Under the pieces are notes generated by a model, which worked only from the letters and a program-made list of their open reading frames with translations, was not told the origin of the DNA and searched no databases. Shown one piece after another: positions 11,055-21,228 of a DNA stretch of 64,000 bases. Origin of the DNA: Platerodrilus igneus (Eukaryota; Arthropoda; Insecta; Coleoptera; Lycidae). The translations under genes and the position numbers were made by a program. How positions within the stretch are numbered: the stretch's first letter is position 1; each line of letters starts with the position of its first letter. The DNA lies in contig JARFIW010001453.1 of assembly GCA_036346225.1 (NCBI GenBank), positions 124,001 to 188,000 of the forward strand, written 5' to 3'.

Positions 11055-11711
11055 GCTCTTACGCTTGATTGCAGTCGATGTGGCATTTGTCGTTTTAAAC
11101 AAGCTCAAGAAGTCCAACCTGATTATGTACAATATCAACCAGCAGGGCCGACGGTTCAAAATATGTCTGAAACTGACACCGACACTGAGTATAATAATGA
11201 CGGAATGAATTACTCGGTGCCCGCTGGCAGCCCAAATAAATACAAAATGGATTCCTTAAGCAGTAGCAGCTATATAGAGGATTCCACTGTTAAAACGGAA
11301 ATGGAAAATCATGCAAGCGATTACAATGCAATACTGGAAGTTCAAGAAGAATGTATTTGCACTTATTGTACGTTTGGCATACCATCCACAAATTCTTATG
11401 ATGCCTATGCAAAGCAGTATTTAATGGCAGTTTTGTTTTCATGCAAATTCTGCAAATTTCGAACAGACGATTTTGATGCATATAATGTTCATACTTGGAA
11501 TCATCTCTCATATAGATATTACATCTGTAACTTCTGCCCATTTACAACATTTGATGAGTCCACTATTGAGCTTCATAATGTAGCTCACGGCTTTATAAGA
11601 ATACCCACATATGATTGTCGAGTATGTGGTTTCAGAACTCGAGAAGCAGATGATGCAACAAAGCACTTAGTAGGCCATTTAAATTTTATGCAATCGGGCT
11701 TTCCAGATTAA
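11055..11711 (+). CDS. Terminal exon of a C2H2-type zinc-finger protein
   Basis: The open frame starts at the splice acceptor at 11054 and runs 218 codons to a stop at 11709-11711. The first Met in frame is at 11163, but 36 codons upstream are open and include a Cys-x2-Cys-x2-Cys segment, so I take the exon from the acceptor. The N-terminal half is acidic and Ser/Thr-rich. The C-terminal half has three zinc-finger-like units: C-K-F-C with H-T-W-N-H, C-N-F-C with H-N-V-A-H, and C-R-V-C with H-L-V-G-H. This is the pattern of a DNA- or protein-binding nuclear factor. No stop or frameshift breaks the exon and codon usage is not repeat-like, so it is probably a host gene whose earlier exons lie upstream or outside the window. 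Its orthologue is not recognised. Confidence 0.7.
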   Translation, partial: ALTLDCSRCGICRFKQAQEVQPDYVQYQPAGPTVQNMSETDTDTEYNNDGMNYSVPAGSPNKYKMDSLSSSSYIEDSTVKTEMENHASDYNAILEVQEECICTYCTFGIPSTNSYDAYAKQYLMAVLFSCKFCKFRTDDFDAYNVHTWNHLSYRYYICNFCPFTTFDESTIELHNVAHGFIRIPTYDCRVCGFRTREADDATKHLVGHLNFMQSGFPD

Positions 11712-12130
11712 GAACGCCTATTTACAGTTCTTTGTTATTCCAAGATTACTCCTACTATACTTTAATAATCAATATGTGTGTCGTTTCTGTTAGTATAACT
11801 ATAATATCGATATACCTTTGTAATCGTTTTATGTGCAAAATAATGATGTACTTGATGTATCAACTCGATATGATTAGCTTAAGTGATGTTCTTTTTCTTT
11901 TCGAACAATTACAAGTAGACGTCCCTGTTGTGCAATCCATAATATCACTTGTAGAATTATAGTTTGCATTAGTTACGATCCAATATAAACTTTAATTCTG
12001 AATTAAAATATAAATCAAGTTAGCAGTATTACATACAAGTTATCTTATATCATAATAATGTAATCATATATTATAATCATTAATTATAAAAATGTATTCA
12101 ATTGATCTCAATAAAATTATAAAAATAGTG
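11712..12130 (+). other. Likely 3' UTR of the zinc-finger gene
   Basis: AT-rich noncoding sequence follows the stop codon and contains a canonical poly(A) signal near its end. An open frame at 11732-11962 is Ile/Tyr/Leu-rich and is not considered a gene. Confidence 0.5.
12110..12115 (+). terminator. Poly(A) signal AATAAA
   Basis: AATAAA lies about 400 bp after the zinc-finger stop codon, a plausible cleavage and polyadenylation signal. AATAAA is common by chance in this AT-rich DNA. Confidence 0.45.
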
Positions 12131-13004
12131 CGCAATAATTTTCTATACATCTGTTTAACACAAATGGCAATTATTTTATCCTACCGACTTCTTCAGATGT
12201 CGATGGTATACTGAACTAAACTACTGCCATGGTTCAAATTTAAACTGGTTTTACAGATGATAAGGTTTCAAGCTCTTAAGAATTGTAAAACAAATTAAAT
12301 TAAATTGTTAAACAAATTTAATAACAGCTTAGCTGGAAGTAATTGATTGTTCACTAAGCAATCTTAACTTTTTTATTTTACTAATTTCTGCACAGGGTTA
12401 GCCCAAACGAAGCCAACCGGTCGGTCCCCTGAAACATAAGATTGAAGAGGACGAGTTAAGGTTCGGGCCTTTGGAGCGATGTTTTTAAAAAACGTTTCCA
12501 AACTCTTAACAAATTTATTTATTCTAAAACAGATTTGAACATGGAATTTTGAATAACTGTATAAAATAACTTTAAATCGAAAATATTTAGTTAATTGAAG
12601 TAAGGCGAGTAGTCTAGGTAAACAACAATGCAAAAGCTGTAGTACTCAGACTGACTCAATTGAGTAGCTTGAACAACGGAGTTCGAAGACTGACTGCCGG
12701 GCCTTGAGCTCCCGGGCTTTTTATAATAACCTGCCCCCTCACATGGTTGTAGGAACTTGCAGATCTCATGTCTGCTTTACTCTTAATTCTACATTTTATT
12801 ACATTGTGATAATCTTATTTTTAGGTAATTGCGGTATGTTAACCGTTTGTGACCTGCCACCTGCAGTATCACTGCCCTCTCGGATACAAAGTTACATATT
12901 CGTTCGCATGTACTGTTAATAACCTGTCTGGGTTATCTTTGTATTACATTGTTGCAATTAATTTATTTAACAATTTCTAATAATTCCTATTAGATTCAAT
13001 TATT

Positions 13005-13043
<39 letters not shown>

Positions 13044-14550
13044 TAAATTGGTAAATACATAACTGACGTTAAAGCTTAAAAAAATGACAACAGTCTCAAA
13101 TTAAAAAGTGGGTAAGCTATGTTTGTTCTGGATTAAAGTTACTCATTTTTACATATAAATTTCCCTGAGAAAATGTTAATTCCAAAAAGATTATTTTTGG
13201 TAAATGCAGTGATCATTCACTCATTCGCTCACGTGACCTCTATATATATCATGTTTCTATTAACCTTATAGTCTACCACGTAACATAATTTGACACTGAT
13301 TTAAGTTGCACATTCTCAGGTGTCGGTCATTTTGTATTGGATTTTTCTGTCACATCACCGTATTGATGCAATCGAACGATGGTGTTTGTGAATAAAAAAA
13401 GTTAACCCTGGCCGGGTTAGACCCGCAAACATTTTGATTATAAAACAAATGCGTTAACCACTACACCGACGGGTCCTATCATACATTTTATGTTTTAATA
13501 GTAAGTGGTAGATTCTTGTTACAAATTCTAATGTTTACATGTGTATATAGTTTATGCATTATTGATGAGAATAAACACCACCTACCTAATCTATCAGTAT
13601 ATCTTCACTTTTAATACTATTTATTAAACCAAACTTTAAACATTGTCCTATCATTTTATTATCTTGCAAACCCTTCATAAACATATATAATTGATATAAG
13701 AAAAAGAGGGTGGTTAGATCAAATATGGTGCATTCTGTTATATTGTTTTATATGAACATTACTACTGAAAAATTTTATTCCTAAATCAAACTATAAGGCA
13801 CTTGAACATTATAAATTGTTTAGCCCATATGTAGTAAAAGAATATTTAAAAAAGTTAAAGCTTTGTAGCAAACTAGTTACAAATGTGAAAACAAATCTAC
13901 ATATTTAAAACACCTTGAATAAATAAAGCCAGGTGTTTAAATTTGGCATACAATACTGTTTTGTAGATAAATAGAAATGAAAAGATGGTTCTAAAGGAAT
14001 GTCTAGAAAGATTAATTTGAAATTATGGGGAGAAATAATTAGAATTCAGAGCGGGAACATGGTATTATAAGGAGTTGGCAGCAGAGAAAAGCTCTTTTTC
14101 AATTTCTCAAATTATGACCATAAAGTACCTTTGATAGAACAGTAATTAAAAATTTTAAACTCGTGTAGTCAATGAAGTTAAATAAATTTGAGTAAAAGTA
14201 ATCAGAAATTTGCGACCAGCGAATCATTTTGCCACATTTACTACCTGTCGGTGTTGGATTTTTTTGTAGTGATGGTAATGGGTGATTGTTTTAATGCTCT
14301 AAGTAATATACGGAAATAACTTGGATTATTAATAAATACTGTGTTTGTATTAAGGTTTCGTTATAATCAAAATGAAATGAGTTCTTGGAATAAACAAGTC
14401 TAATAGTAATCATTGTTAAGTTTGTAAAAATATTTTTCTTAAGCTTGAAGTAGAGTTTCATATATGATGTCGAGATTTCGTATAGGACATGAAGAGTGAA
14501 AACCGCATTTTGAGCAATAGTGAGGACTATCTTATTTATAATGATTTGAA
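12131..14550. other. Intergenic DNA, no gene recognised
   Basis: AT-rich. It holds a (TA)n tract at 13006-13041 and a tRNA-like sequence at 13403-13476. Short open frames (such as 12704-12919) show no family motif. Confidence 0.5.
13403..13476 (-). repeat. tRNA-related sequence (pseudogene or SINE head)
   Basis: On the minus strand it begins GGACCCG, has a D-arm-like CGGTGTAGTGGTTAACGC matching an A box, and a T-arm-like GCGGGTCTAACCCGGC. The anticodon stem is AT-rich with an oversized loop and the B box departs from consensus, so a functional tRNA is unlikely. Confidence 0.4.
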
Positions 14551-14803
14551 ATATTAGGAGAATACTTGATCACTGAATCGTTTCATCAGAAATAAATTTG
14601 TAAAATCCATAGAAATACCCAAAACAACCTGTGGTTGGCTGTAATCGTTGAACGACAGTTCAGATAAACCAATAAATTTTAGATAGGAATAGACTATATA
14701 ACGCCCAGAGTTTGATAAGAGTCAGTCTCAATTAGAACAACGTAGAAGCTGCGTCACTGTTACTAAAAAATTTACGCGTCGAATTAATATTTAAATTAAA
14801 TAA
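14551..14803 (+). repeat. Left arm of a 3.7-kb inverted repeat pair
   Basis: Reverse complement of 17981-18234. Shared landmarks are TATTAGGAGAATAC at the outer end, CCAAAACAACCTGTGGTTGG, AACTGTCGTT and GAATTAATATTTAAATTAAATAA at the inner end. The arms could be terminal repeats of one large nonautonomous element, or two inverted copies. Confidence 0.85.
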
Positions 14804-14805
14804 AA

Positions 14806-15122
14806 AGTAAATAATACCGCCATCAGGTGGTAAAACATTAACACTACTAAGCGTGGAAGTACAAAAATTGAATCAAAACTTCATCGTAGTTCTAAAGATG
14901 GCTATACAAGTACGTCTGGCCTTTTGAGATTTGCGGAATGTTACAGCAAAATTTATTTGCAAACGTAACAAACCTTCTCGTGACCACACCCGGTTCTTGC
15001 CCCAAAAGTAATTTATAATAATAAACGATTTAGAACTACGATGTAGATTTGATTCAATTTTCGTACTTCCACGCATAGTAGTGTTGGTGTTTTACCACCT
15101 GATGGCGGTATTATTTACTTTT
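14806..15122. mobile_element. Small hairpin (MITE-like) element
   Basis: Arms of about 75 bp at 14806-14882 and 15040-15122 are near-perfect reverse complements, each containing AAATAATACCGCCATCAGG and the TACTTCCACGC word. About 160 bp of loop lies between. No coding sequence. Confidence 0.85.
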
Positions 15123-15290
15123 GCCATAGTACAGAGATTGCTTCAAAATTATATCAGTATAATAGCTTTGATTACTTCATAGGGTTGGAAACTAATTCGC
15201 TCTGAAGATGCTTAAGGAAGCTGAAACCGGCCGGTTAGTGGATGTTTTCTCTCCTGTGCAGAAATAAAGCTATTGTTTTGATAATGGCTA
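15116..15290 (+). repeat. Dispersed repeat carrying a hammerhead-like motif
   Basis: The same unit occurs on the minus strand at 63842-64000. Both run from an ACTTTTG(C/A)CATAGT start, through ATATCAGTATAATAGC, to an AATAAAGCTNTTGTTTTG end. There is no ORF, so it is a nonautonomous, probably retroelement-derived unit. Confidence 0.75.
15195..15243 (+). ncRNA. Candidate hammerhead ribozyme (variant core)
   Basis: Stem I is ATTCGCT (15195-15201) with AGTGGAT (15237-15243), seven pairs including two G-U. The core CTGAAGA (15202-15208) is consistent with C-U-G-A-N-G-A because position 7 may vary. Stem II (15209-15222) has four good pairs but a T-T closing mismatch. GAAA is at 15223-15226, and a palindromic stem III follows (ACCGGCCGGT). 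Cleavage would fall before 15237. The mismatch at the base of stem II lowers confidence. Confidence 0.45.
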
Positions 15291-15369
15291 TACAACTACT
15301 AGCCCGATTTGTATTCGTCAATAAGCTCTTATTATTTTCATAAGAGTTTGTTTACAGATACATTTTAAT

Positions 15370-15830
15370 TCATATATACAGGGTGAGTTTTTAGTGTGGC
15401 AACGGTCGATAACTCCGTTATTATAAAAGCTACGTAAACCAAATTTGGAGGCATATTAGGCATGCCTATAGTGCACATTTTAAAAATATTTGGAAGTATA
15501 CAGGGTGTTTTATAATTCCAGGGCATATTAAACTTATATTTTTTTAAATGGAACACCCTATATATCATTACATTTTTGAAAAGCCCATAAAAAGATCTTT
15601 AATTTGATATTAAATTGTTTCTGTCTATTTTTTTTAGTTTTTGAGATATTTAACTGTTTTTAGAAAAAATGACCCTGATTAGATACATTGCCACTGCACT
15701 AATACACAACTTATGTTAATTTTCAAAATGCAGAAAGTTTTACTATATACCATAGTATATTTGTAATTATCATTTTTTTGAAATTTCTTCACAGTATACA
15801 GGGTGTGTCGGGTTTCGCAAAATGCAATTT
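15370..15830. repeat. ACAGGGTG-type dispersed repeats
   Basis: TACAGGGTG words at about 15380, 15501 and 15797 and intervening sequence (TCGATAACTCCGTTAT, GCATTTTGCGAAACCCGACA-like) are typical of common insect interspersed repeats. Similar words recur at 18680, 35140 and 35215. No coding sequence. Confidence 0.5.
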
Positions 15831-16298
15831 TTAATTTTTTTTAAATGGCACCCTACCAATTTTATTGCTACAATGGATAGTTCATTAAGTGTCCTTTCAT
15901 TTTTGTTAAGCATTCTCTATACCTAAATCCATTACTTTCTGAGATATTTTGGATTTTCTTCAAATTTTAAGAATGTTTTTAATTTACATAACTAAAAATA
16001 ACTTACTAATGGAGAATATTATAAAACAATTAATACATTTTGATTAACAATTAACTACACTTATCCAATAACAATTTTTACTAAAGATATAACAACCTAC
16101 AATAATACGCTATCAACAGAATTCTGCCAGATCAACAATATGCATTTTATAGAAAATGTTCAAGCAGGAAATCAGGCAGGCTTTAAAAAAAATAACAATT
16201 ACAATTAAAATGTCATTTAGGTTTATTAATTGTAGTGTGTTGTCATTTAACACATTATCAGTTCTGTTTTAAATGTAATCTTTAAAGGAGTTTTCAAA

Positions 16299-16427
16299 AT
16301 GAATTTTACAGTGGAAGAACAAATAAATATGATTTGGGTATTGGGAGCAAGTTTAAGAAATTTCCTACTTGCATCAAGAATATACCAAGAGAAATATCCC
16401 GTTAAGAGGCATCATCTAAACAATTAG
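16299..16427 (+). pseudogene. Fragment of a DUF4817 helix-turn-helix domain
   Basis: 42 codons from an ATG read as the start of the DUF4817 domain found at the N-terminus of many insect Tc1/mariner-like transposases: F-T-V-E-E-Q-I-N-M, then L-L-A-S-R-I-Y and K-Y-P-V-K-R-H. The frame is cut at about 16410 where a tRNA-headed SINE copy begins, and no catalytic part follows. It is a transposase relic and the 5' end of an otherwise lost element. Confidence 0.7.
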
Positions 16428-16602
16428 GCTAGATAGCTCAATTGGTTAGAGCACTGATCCGGAGAATCAGAGGTTGCAGGTTCAAATCCTGCTGTAGCCG
16501 TTCTTTTAGTGGTTTTCAATTACTAGTTCGATTTGAAATGGTAATTCAACTTTAAATACAAAGTTGGGTTTTCATTTCATCTTAATAACTATTAATATAT
16601 AT
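16410..16602 (+). mobile_element. tRNA-headed SINE copy 1
   Basis: A tRNA-like head (16427-16499) is followed by a body with CAATTACTAGTTCGATTTGAAATG and a tail CATTTCATCTTAATAACT. The body is homologous to that of the SINE dimers at 39223-39580 and 49850-50230. The copy lies within or directly after the DUF4817 fragment. Confidence 0.75.
16427..16499 (+). tRNA. tRNA-like head with cloverleaf potential, probably SINE-derived
   Basis: All four arms can be drawn: acceptor GGCTAGA with TGTAGCC, D arm GCTC/GAGC, anticodon stem CTGAT/ATCAG, T arm GCAGG/CCTGC with loop TTCAAAT. The anticodon loop reads CCGGAGA, giving GGA at the anticodon position, but position 33 is C instead of T and a serine tRNA would need a long variable arm. 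It is therefore more likely the tRNA-derived promoter head of a SINE than a functional tRNA. Confidence 0.5.
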
Positions 16603-16811
16603 TAAGCATTCATTTGCATTCCTAATGTGGATTATTCTTCTCTATTAATAATAATATAATTACATGTTTGTATTATTCCGAACGTTGCAAAAATGGGATG
16701 ATCAAGTTATTAGTACATGAATTATGTATATAACTAGATTCAATTTCCTTAAATGCAAGACGTAATTGAAAATCATTAAGAAGGGCCAAGCTTCAGTAGT
16801 ATTAAGTATAA

Positions 16812-16991
16812 CATCATCTAAACAATTAGGCTAGATAGCTCAATTGGTTAGAGCACTGATCCGGAGAATCAGAGGTTGCAGGTTCAAATCTTGCTGTAGC
16901 CGTTCTTTTAGTGGTTTTCAATTACTAGTTCGATTTGAAATGGTAATTCAACTTTAAATACAAAGTTGGGTTTGCATTTCATCTTAATAAC

Positions 16992-16998
<7 letters not shown>
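16812..16998 (+). mobile_element. tRNA-headed SINE copy 2
   Basis: Nearly identical to copy 1, including the upstream CATCATCTAAACAATTA and the tRNA-like head (16829-16901, one C-to-T change in the T stem). The two copies lie 400 bp apart in the same orientation. A (TA)n tract follows. Confidence 0.75.

Positions 16999-17052
<54 letters not shown>
16999..17052. repeat. (TA)n microsatellite
   Basis: About 54 bp of perfect TA after the second SINE copy. Confidence 0.95.
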
Positions 17053-17054
<2 letters not shown>

Positions 17055-17538
17055 ATATGATAACGCTGCCCGCCGATGAAATAAACGTCCAGTTTCCTGC
17101 TGTCCGCCACCACTCTGTGTCTTTCTCTAATATTCTAATTTTAATTATGCCACGGCTAGCTTAGTTTAACTCACACAGAGTGGACAACGTTACGATAATC
17201 AAATAAATTAACCCCATTTCCCTAAAACTTTTCTTGTTTAGAATGATAAACGAAGTCGATCAATATTTGTATAATGAGAAGAAAATAATATCTACACTTC
17301 GCAGTTTTACTATATGAAAAATAAACTCTTGAATCAATTTATAATATTTAGATTATTTATCCCCAAAATTATATTTCATTTTCTTTAATTTAAAGCCACC
17401 AAAAAATGATACTATTACTAGAAAATCTAGAACGTTCAAGACCTTTCCGCTTTTTACGTAAATTGTTACGTATGAAATATTTTGTTGACTTCTTACAAAA
17501 TATAGAAAATTTAAAAAATGAAATAATGCCTTATTTTA

Positions 17539-17832
17539 GGTAGCCCTGACCTGTCGTTTTTTCGGTGTGGTCTTTTTTGTTTTTCCCTTTGATCTGCTGC
17601 TGCTTGTTGTGGAGCAACACCCCTTGATGACCTTTAATCGAGTAGCTTCTTTTAAAACAATGCTCTGCCTCGTGCTTCCTCCCATGAATTTGAACCAATA
17701 ATTTTCATTAATTTGTTTCCAAAATTTACTGCGTGCTTTATTTAGATTTGCTTGTCGTAACTTAGAGTTGTAGTAACTTAGACGTAACTTAGAATTTTCT
17801 TTGTCTTGACTTAGAGGTAACTTAGAGGTAAC
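17539..17832 (-). other. Open reading stretch of about 98 codons, no start, not recognised
   Basis: On the minus strand an open stretch ends at a TAA at 17536-17538. It contains N-K-A-R-S-K-F-W-K-Q-I-N, later a Met-Gly-Gly, and a basic Ser/Lys/Thr-rich C-terminus (S-K-G-K-T-K-K-T-T-P-K-K-R). Its upstream part overlaps a short tandem repeat (CTAAGTTACCT/CTAAGTTACGT). It could be the 3' end of a transposon gene inside the 14.5-18.2 kb inverted-repeat element, or chance. Confidence 0.25.
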
Positions 17833-17980
17833 TTAGAGCCCTACATTATAAATATTTAACCTAAATTAATTAATAAAATTTCTACTCACGTTTTCCAGCA
17901 AATGGCGACACCTTTTTCATCAATTTTCACTATAATTTATTTTAAAATATTGTATAACACCACTTTTCATAAATTTTAAT

Positions 17981-18234
17981 TATTTAATTTAAATATTAAT
18001 TCGACGCGTAAATTTTTGAGTAACAGTGACGCAGCTTCTACGTGATTCTAATTGAGACTGACTCTTATCAAACTCTGGGCGTTATATAGTCTATCCCTAT
18101 CTAAAATTCATTGGTTTATCTGAACTGTCGTTCAAATATTGCAGCCAACCACAGGTTGTTTTGGGTATTTCTATGGATTTTACAAGTTTATTTCTGATGG
18201 AACGATTCAGTGATCACGTATTCTCCTAATAATT
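17981..18234 (-). repeat. Right arm of the 3.7-kb inverted repeat pair
   Basis: Reverse complement of 14551-14803 with scattered substitutions. It ends at GTATTCTCCTAATA. Confidence 0.85.
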
Positions 18235-18847
18235 TTATTATTTGTCGATTTTTGACCGCTTGTTTTGGTATTATTACTGGAAATTTTAATTTACCTTGGC
18301 CTTTAATTTAGCTTATGGCTCTTGTTTGTGTAGATTAAGCTTTTTGAAATCGAACAAATTTCATGAATAAAATCACGTAGCATAAATGACGTACATCAAT
18401 ATATTTTCGTTTATATCTTGTGTTTAAAACTCATTTCTTTTGAAATATGCGTTTCTTTATCAGAGCGCTTTACTATCTTCTTCCATTACCATATGCTTAA
18501 TTTTAATAGATATTGCGTGATGATTTACTAGCTTTTACGTTATTCTATGCGAATCTATTTATAAACGTTTCTTGATTTAAAACTTTTAATTGCGTGTATA
18601 ATTATTTCTCTGCTGAATATGTTTATATTATTGAAGGATATGCTTACTGGCATTGATTATAGTTAATTGCGGTCCTTATACAGGGTGTTAAATGTTTGTT
18701 CTTTGCATAATATGCGAATTACGTGTTTTTCATACTAATTAAATGTGGTTTTCTAATTCCTAGTACTATTTTCTTGTATTACGCGACCACCACGACTCAG
18801 TATACCCCTAAATAAACCCCTTATCATAACTATATATATATATATAT

Positions 18848-19060
18848 AACAGTATATACGATGTATAAATAAACACTAACTTTACGAAGAATCGAAAGAA
18901 AGTTATTAATTATACAAAGCAAGCTAGTAATTTGCATAGCCATAAATGAAAGAATTTGTTGTTTCATAAAGGAATAAACATTCATCTACTAGTTTCGATC
19001 TCACTGGATCTCATCAGGATGAAGTGGTTTATAACCCTTATGAAACAACCAAAAACAATA
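18848..19060 (-). mobile_element. Penelope-type terminal unit with hammerhead
   Basis: The unit from AACAGTATATACGATGTAT to the ribozyme is repeated, mirrored, at 63435-63717. It lies next to (TA)n. The ribozyme at its end and the presence of Penelope-like coding remnants beside the second copy suggest it derives from a Penelope-like element terminus. Confidence 0.6.
18981..19023 (-). ncRNA. Hammerhead ribozyme, complete conserved core
   Basis: Read on the minus strand from 19023: stem I strand TTCATC, core CTGATGA, stem II GATC-CAGTGA-GATC, then GAAA, then C-TA-G closing a tiny palindromic stem III (ACTAGT across the junction), the cleavage triplet GTA, and stem I strand GATGAA. Every catalytic position is consensus, and stem I (six pairs) and stem II (four pairs) are perfect. 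Predicted cleavage lies between 18986 and 18987. A self-complementary, very short stem III is the type described for Penelope-like elements, where activity is thought to need a dimer. Confidence 0.85.
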
Positions 19061-19191
19061 AGCAGAAATAACTTCGAAAGAACTTTTATAAGATGGCAAG
19101 AGTAAAGCAAGAACGCCATCAGGTAAGTAACCACTAGTATTAAACTAGTCAAATACAGAAGTAAATTCGAAATTAAGTCGAAATTTCATAG

Positions 19192-19193
<2 letters not shown>

Positions 19194-19242
<49 letters not shown>
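19194..19242. repeat. (TA)n target of LTR element A
   Basis: TA-rich tract directly before the 5' LTR. The last four bases ATAT match the ATAT following the 3' LTR at 30707. Confidence 0.9.
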
Positions 19243-21228
19243 TGCTGTGATAAGAGGTTGTTTAAGGGTGTACTTTATAGTAAAGGTCATTTAGAAATGA
19301 GAAATTACCTTAGGCAGCAGAAAACTGCATTTATTTAGTGAAGAATTGAGAAATGGAGATAGTTTGTAAATAGTAAGCAGTCAACACCCTGTATATAAAG
19401 TATAAATAGTTAAGCGACGCAGATAAACATAGGAAGACGCATAGTTAGCGTAGAAACCAGGAAGACATTTATTAGGTAAATAGTAAATATTTAAATACCC
19501 TGTAGATAAAGTTTTAGTTAATTTAGGTAAAGCAAGTAATGATATTTTTCAGTGGAAGCACGCGTATATTTATAAGTAAACGATAAAGTGTAATTAGACA
19601 CGCATTCAAAAGAGTTCCAAACAATTAGATTAATACGGAGATAGAAATAGAGCTTCAGGTAGCTAATATAAATGCGTACAAATATCTAATCATTTTTGAT
19701 AAGAAAGAAGATTAAAAATTGCGTGAACAACATGTAAATATAAAAATTAAAAGTCGAGTTGCATCAGTTGTTTATGGAAAAGTAATTAGATCTATCAAAA
19801 CACAGCATGTTGATAACGAAAGACAGCTGCAAGCAGGTTACAATTATTGGAAATCGTGGAGCATTACATCAGGAACTACTTTGAATGTAATTATTTGATT
19901 GGTCAGAAATAAGCGACGAGTTCTAGACCATACCCACTGACGGAGTGGGAACGGAATAATATATTAGCAGACACCGTGATAACGAAGTCAGTTTTGAACT
20001 TAACAAAGGCCGAAGTGCGCCGTTATGAAAAAAAAATACGTAAATTTTAAAAGTGAAAGAGAAAATAAGTGCCAAGATGAAAACTATAATTGCCGATTAA
20101 ACGTAAGTACATTTTGGTGAATTTGTTTTAAACTAAAACATAAAAATAACAGGGCTTCTATGTCCGGGGTAAAACAAACTACAATTTGAAGTCTGGGGGA
20201 ACAGTAATACAATTTTGATGTCCGGGGGAAATAAACTACAATTTCGAAGTACGTCTGGGGGAAGAATAATACAATTTCAAGTTTGAGGAAATTGATTGAT
20301 AAGAATTAATAAGTCTGATATGAAATAAATTGGGGTGCATAAATGAATAATGGTAGTCCATAGTGTAATGGCAATAATTTAAATGTAATCCTGAATTGGG
20401 GAAGATAATTTTTATTCAAATGGAAGCGTCGATGTGAAGAAATAGACCAGGTCAGATTTTTTAGGTATAAGACATTTTGTTTTTCTATATATTTTTTATT
20501 TTGAATATTGAATTTGCTTAATATAATATGAATGTGAAGAAGTCAACAAAAGAAGTTGCATAAGTATAAAATGAGTAATATGATAACAGGTTTAGAACGT
20601 TCTACGCTTCGTTGATAAGGATAATAGGTTTTTTTTTGGTGACTTTGGGTTTTGAGTAAATAGGATATGATGTTTAATAAATGAAATTTACAACATTAAC
20701 TAATTGAAAAGTGTATTTCAAATAATTTACAAAAGCTGTACATAATATATTGGTTTCATTATATAAAATTGAAATTAACTGAATTTTATAATTCCAAATA
20801 AATGCTAGCCGAGGTCATAAGATTTAAATAGTTCAAGGAGGAGCTACGAGTTGAATAGAAAATTGATAACAAGTAAGGCGGTAACGTATCGAATTTTGCT
20901 ATTGGCAGACAAGGTTGCTTCAAGATAAAATCCAGTTAAGTTTCTGGAGGGAATTGATAGCAATATTAATAAGACAGCCCAACGTCGGAGGAGATAATTA
21001 CAATCTTGTTTATTCATAGTAAATATTAAAATGGTCGTCCAAATGATGGAGCGCGAATAATTTAGAGTACATAGCAAATTAATAAACAGCACAACATAGG
21101 GGCTCGATAATTTAGAGAGTATCATAGCAAATTAATAAGGCGCACAACGTAGAGGCATGATAATTCCAGTATCAGCAAATTAATATGGTCGCCCAACGAA
21201 GGGGCTCGAGAATTCCAGTAGCATAGCA
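19243..21228 (+). repeat. 5' LTR of element A (about 1.99 kb)
   Basis: Begins TGCTGTGATAAGAGG and ends GTAGCATAGCA. Nearly identical to 28774-30706 but with one extra ~50-bp unit in its 3'-terminal tandem array. Confidence 0.9.

Noticed and set aside
11290..11541. Minus-strand open frame with Cys/His residues
   Set aside because: Shadow of the zinc-finger exon on the other strand.
16427..16499. Functional tRNA-Ser(GGA)
   Set aside because: Lacks the long variable arm and U33, and is the head of a SINE repeated 400 bp away.
20844..21125. Open frame, repeated at 30371-30652
   Set aside because: Lies inside the LTR on the antisense strand; repeated because the LTR is repeated.
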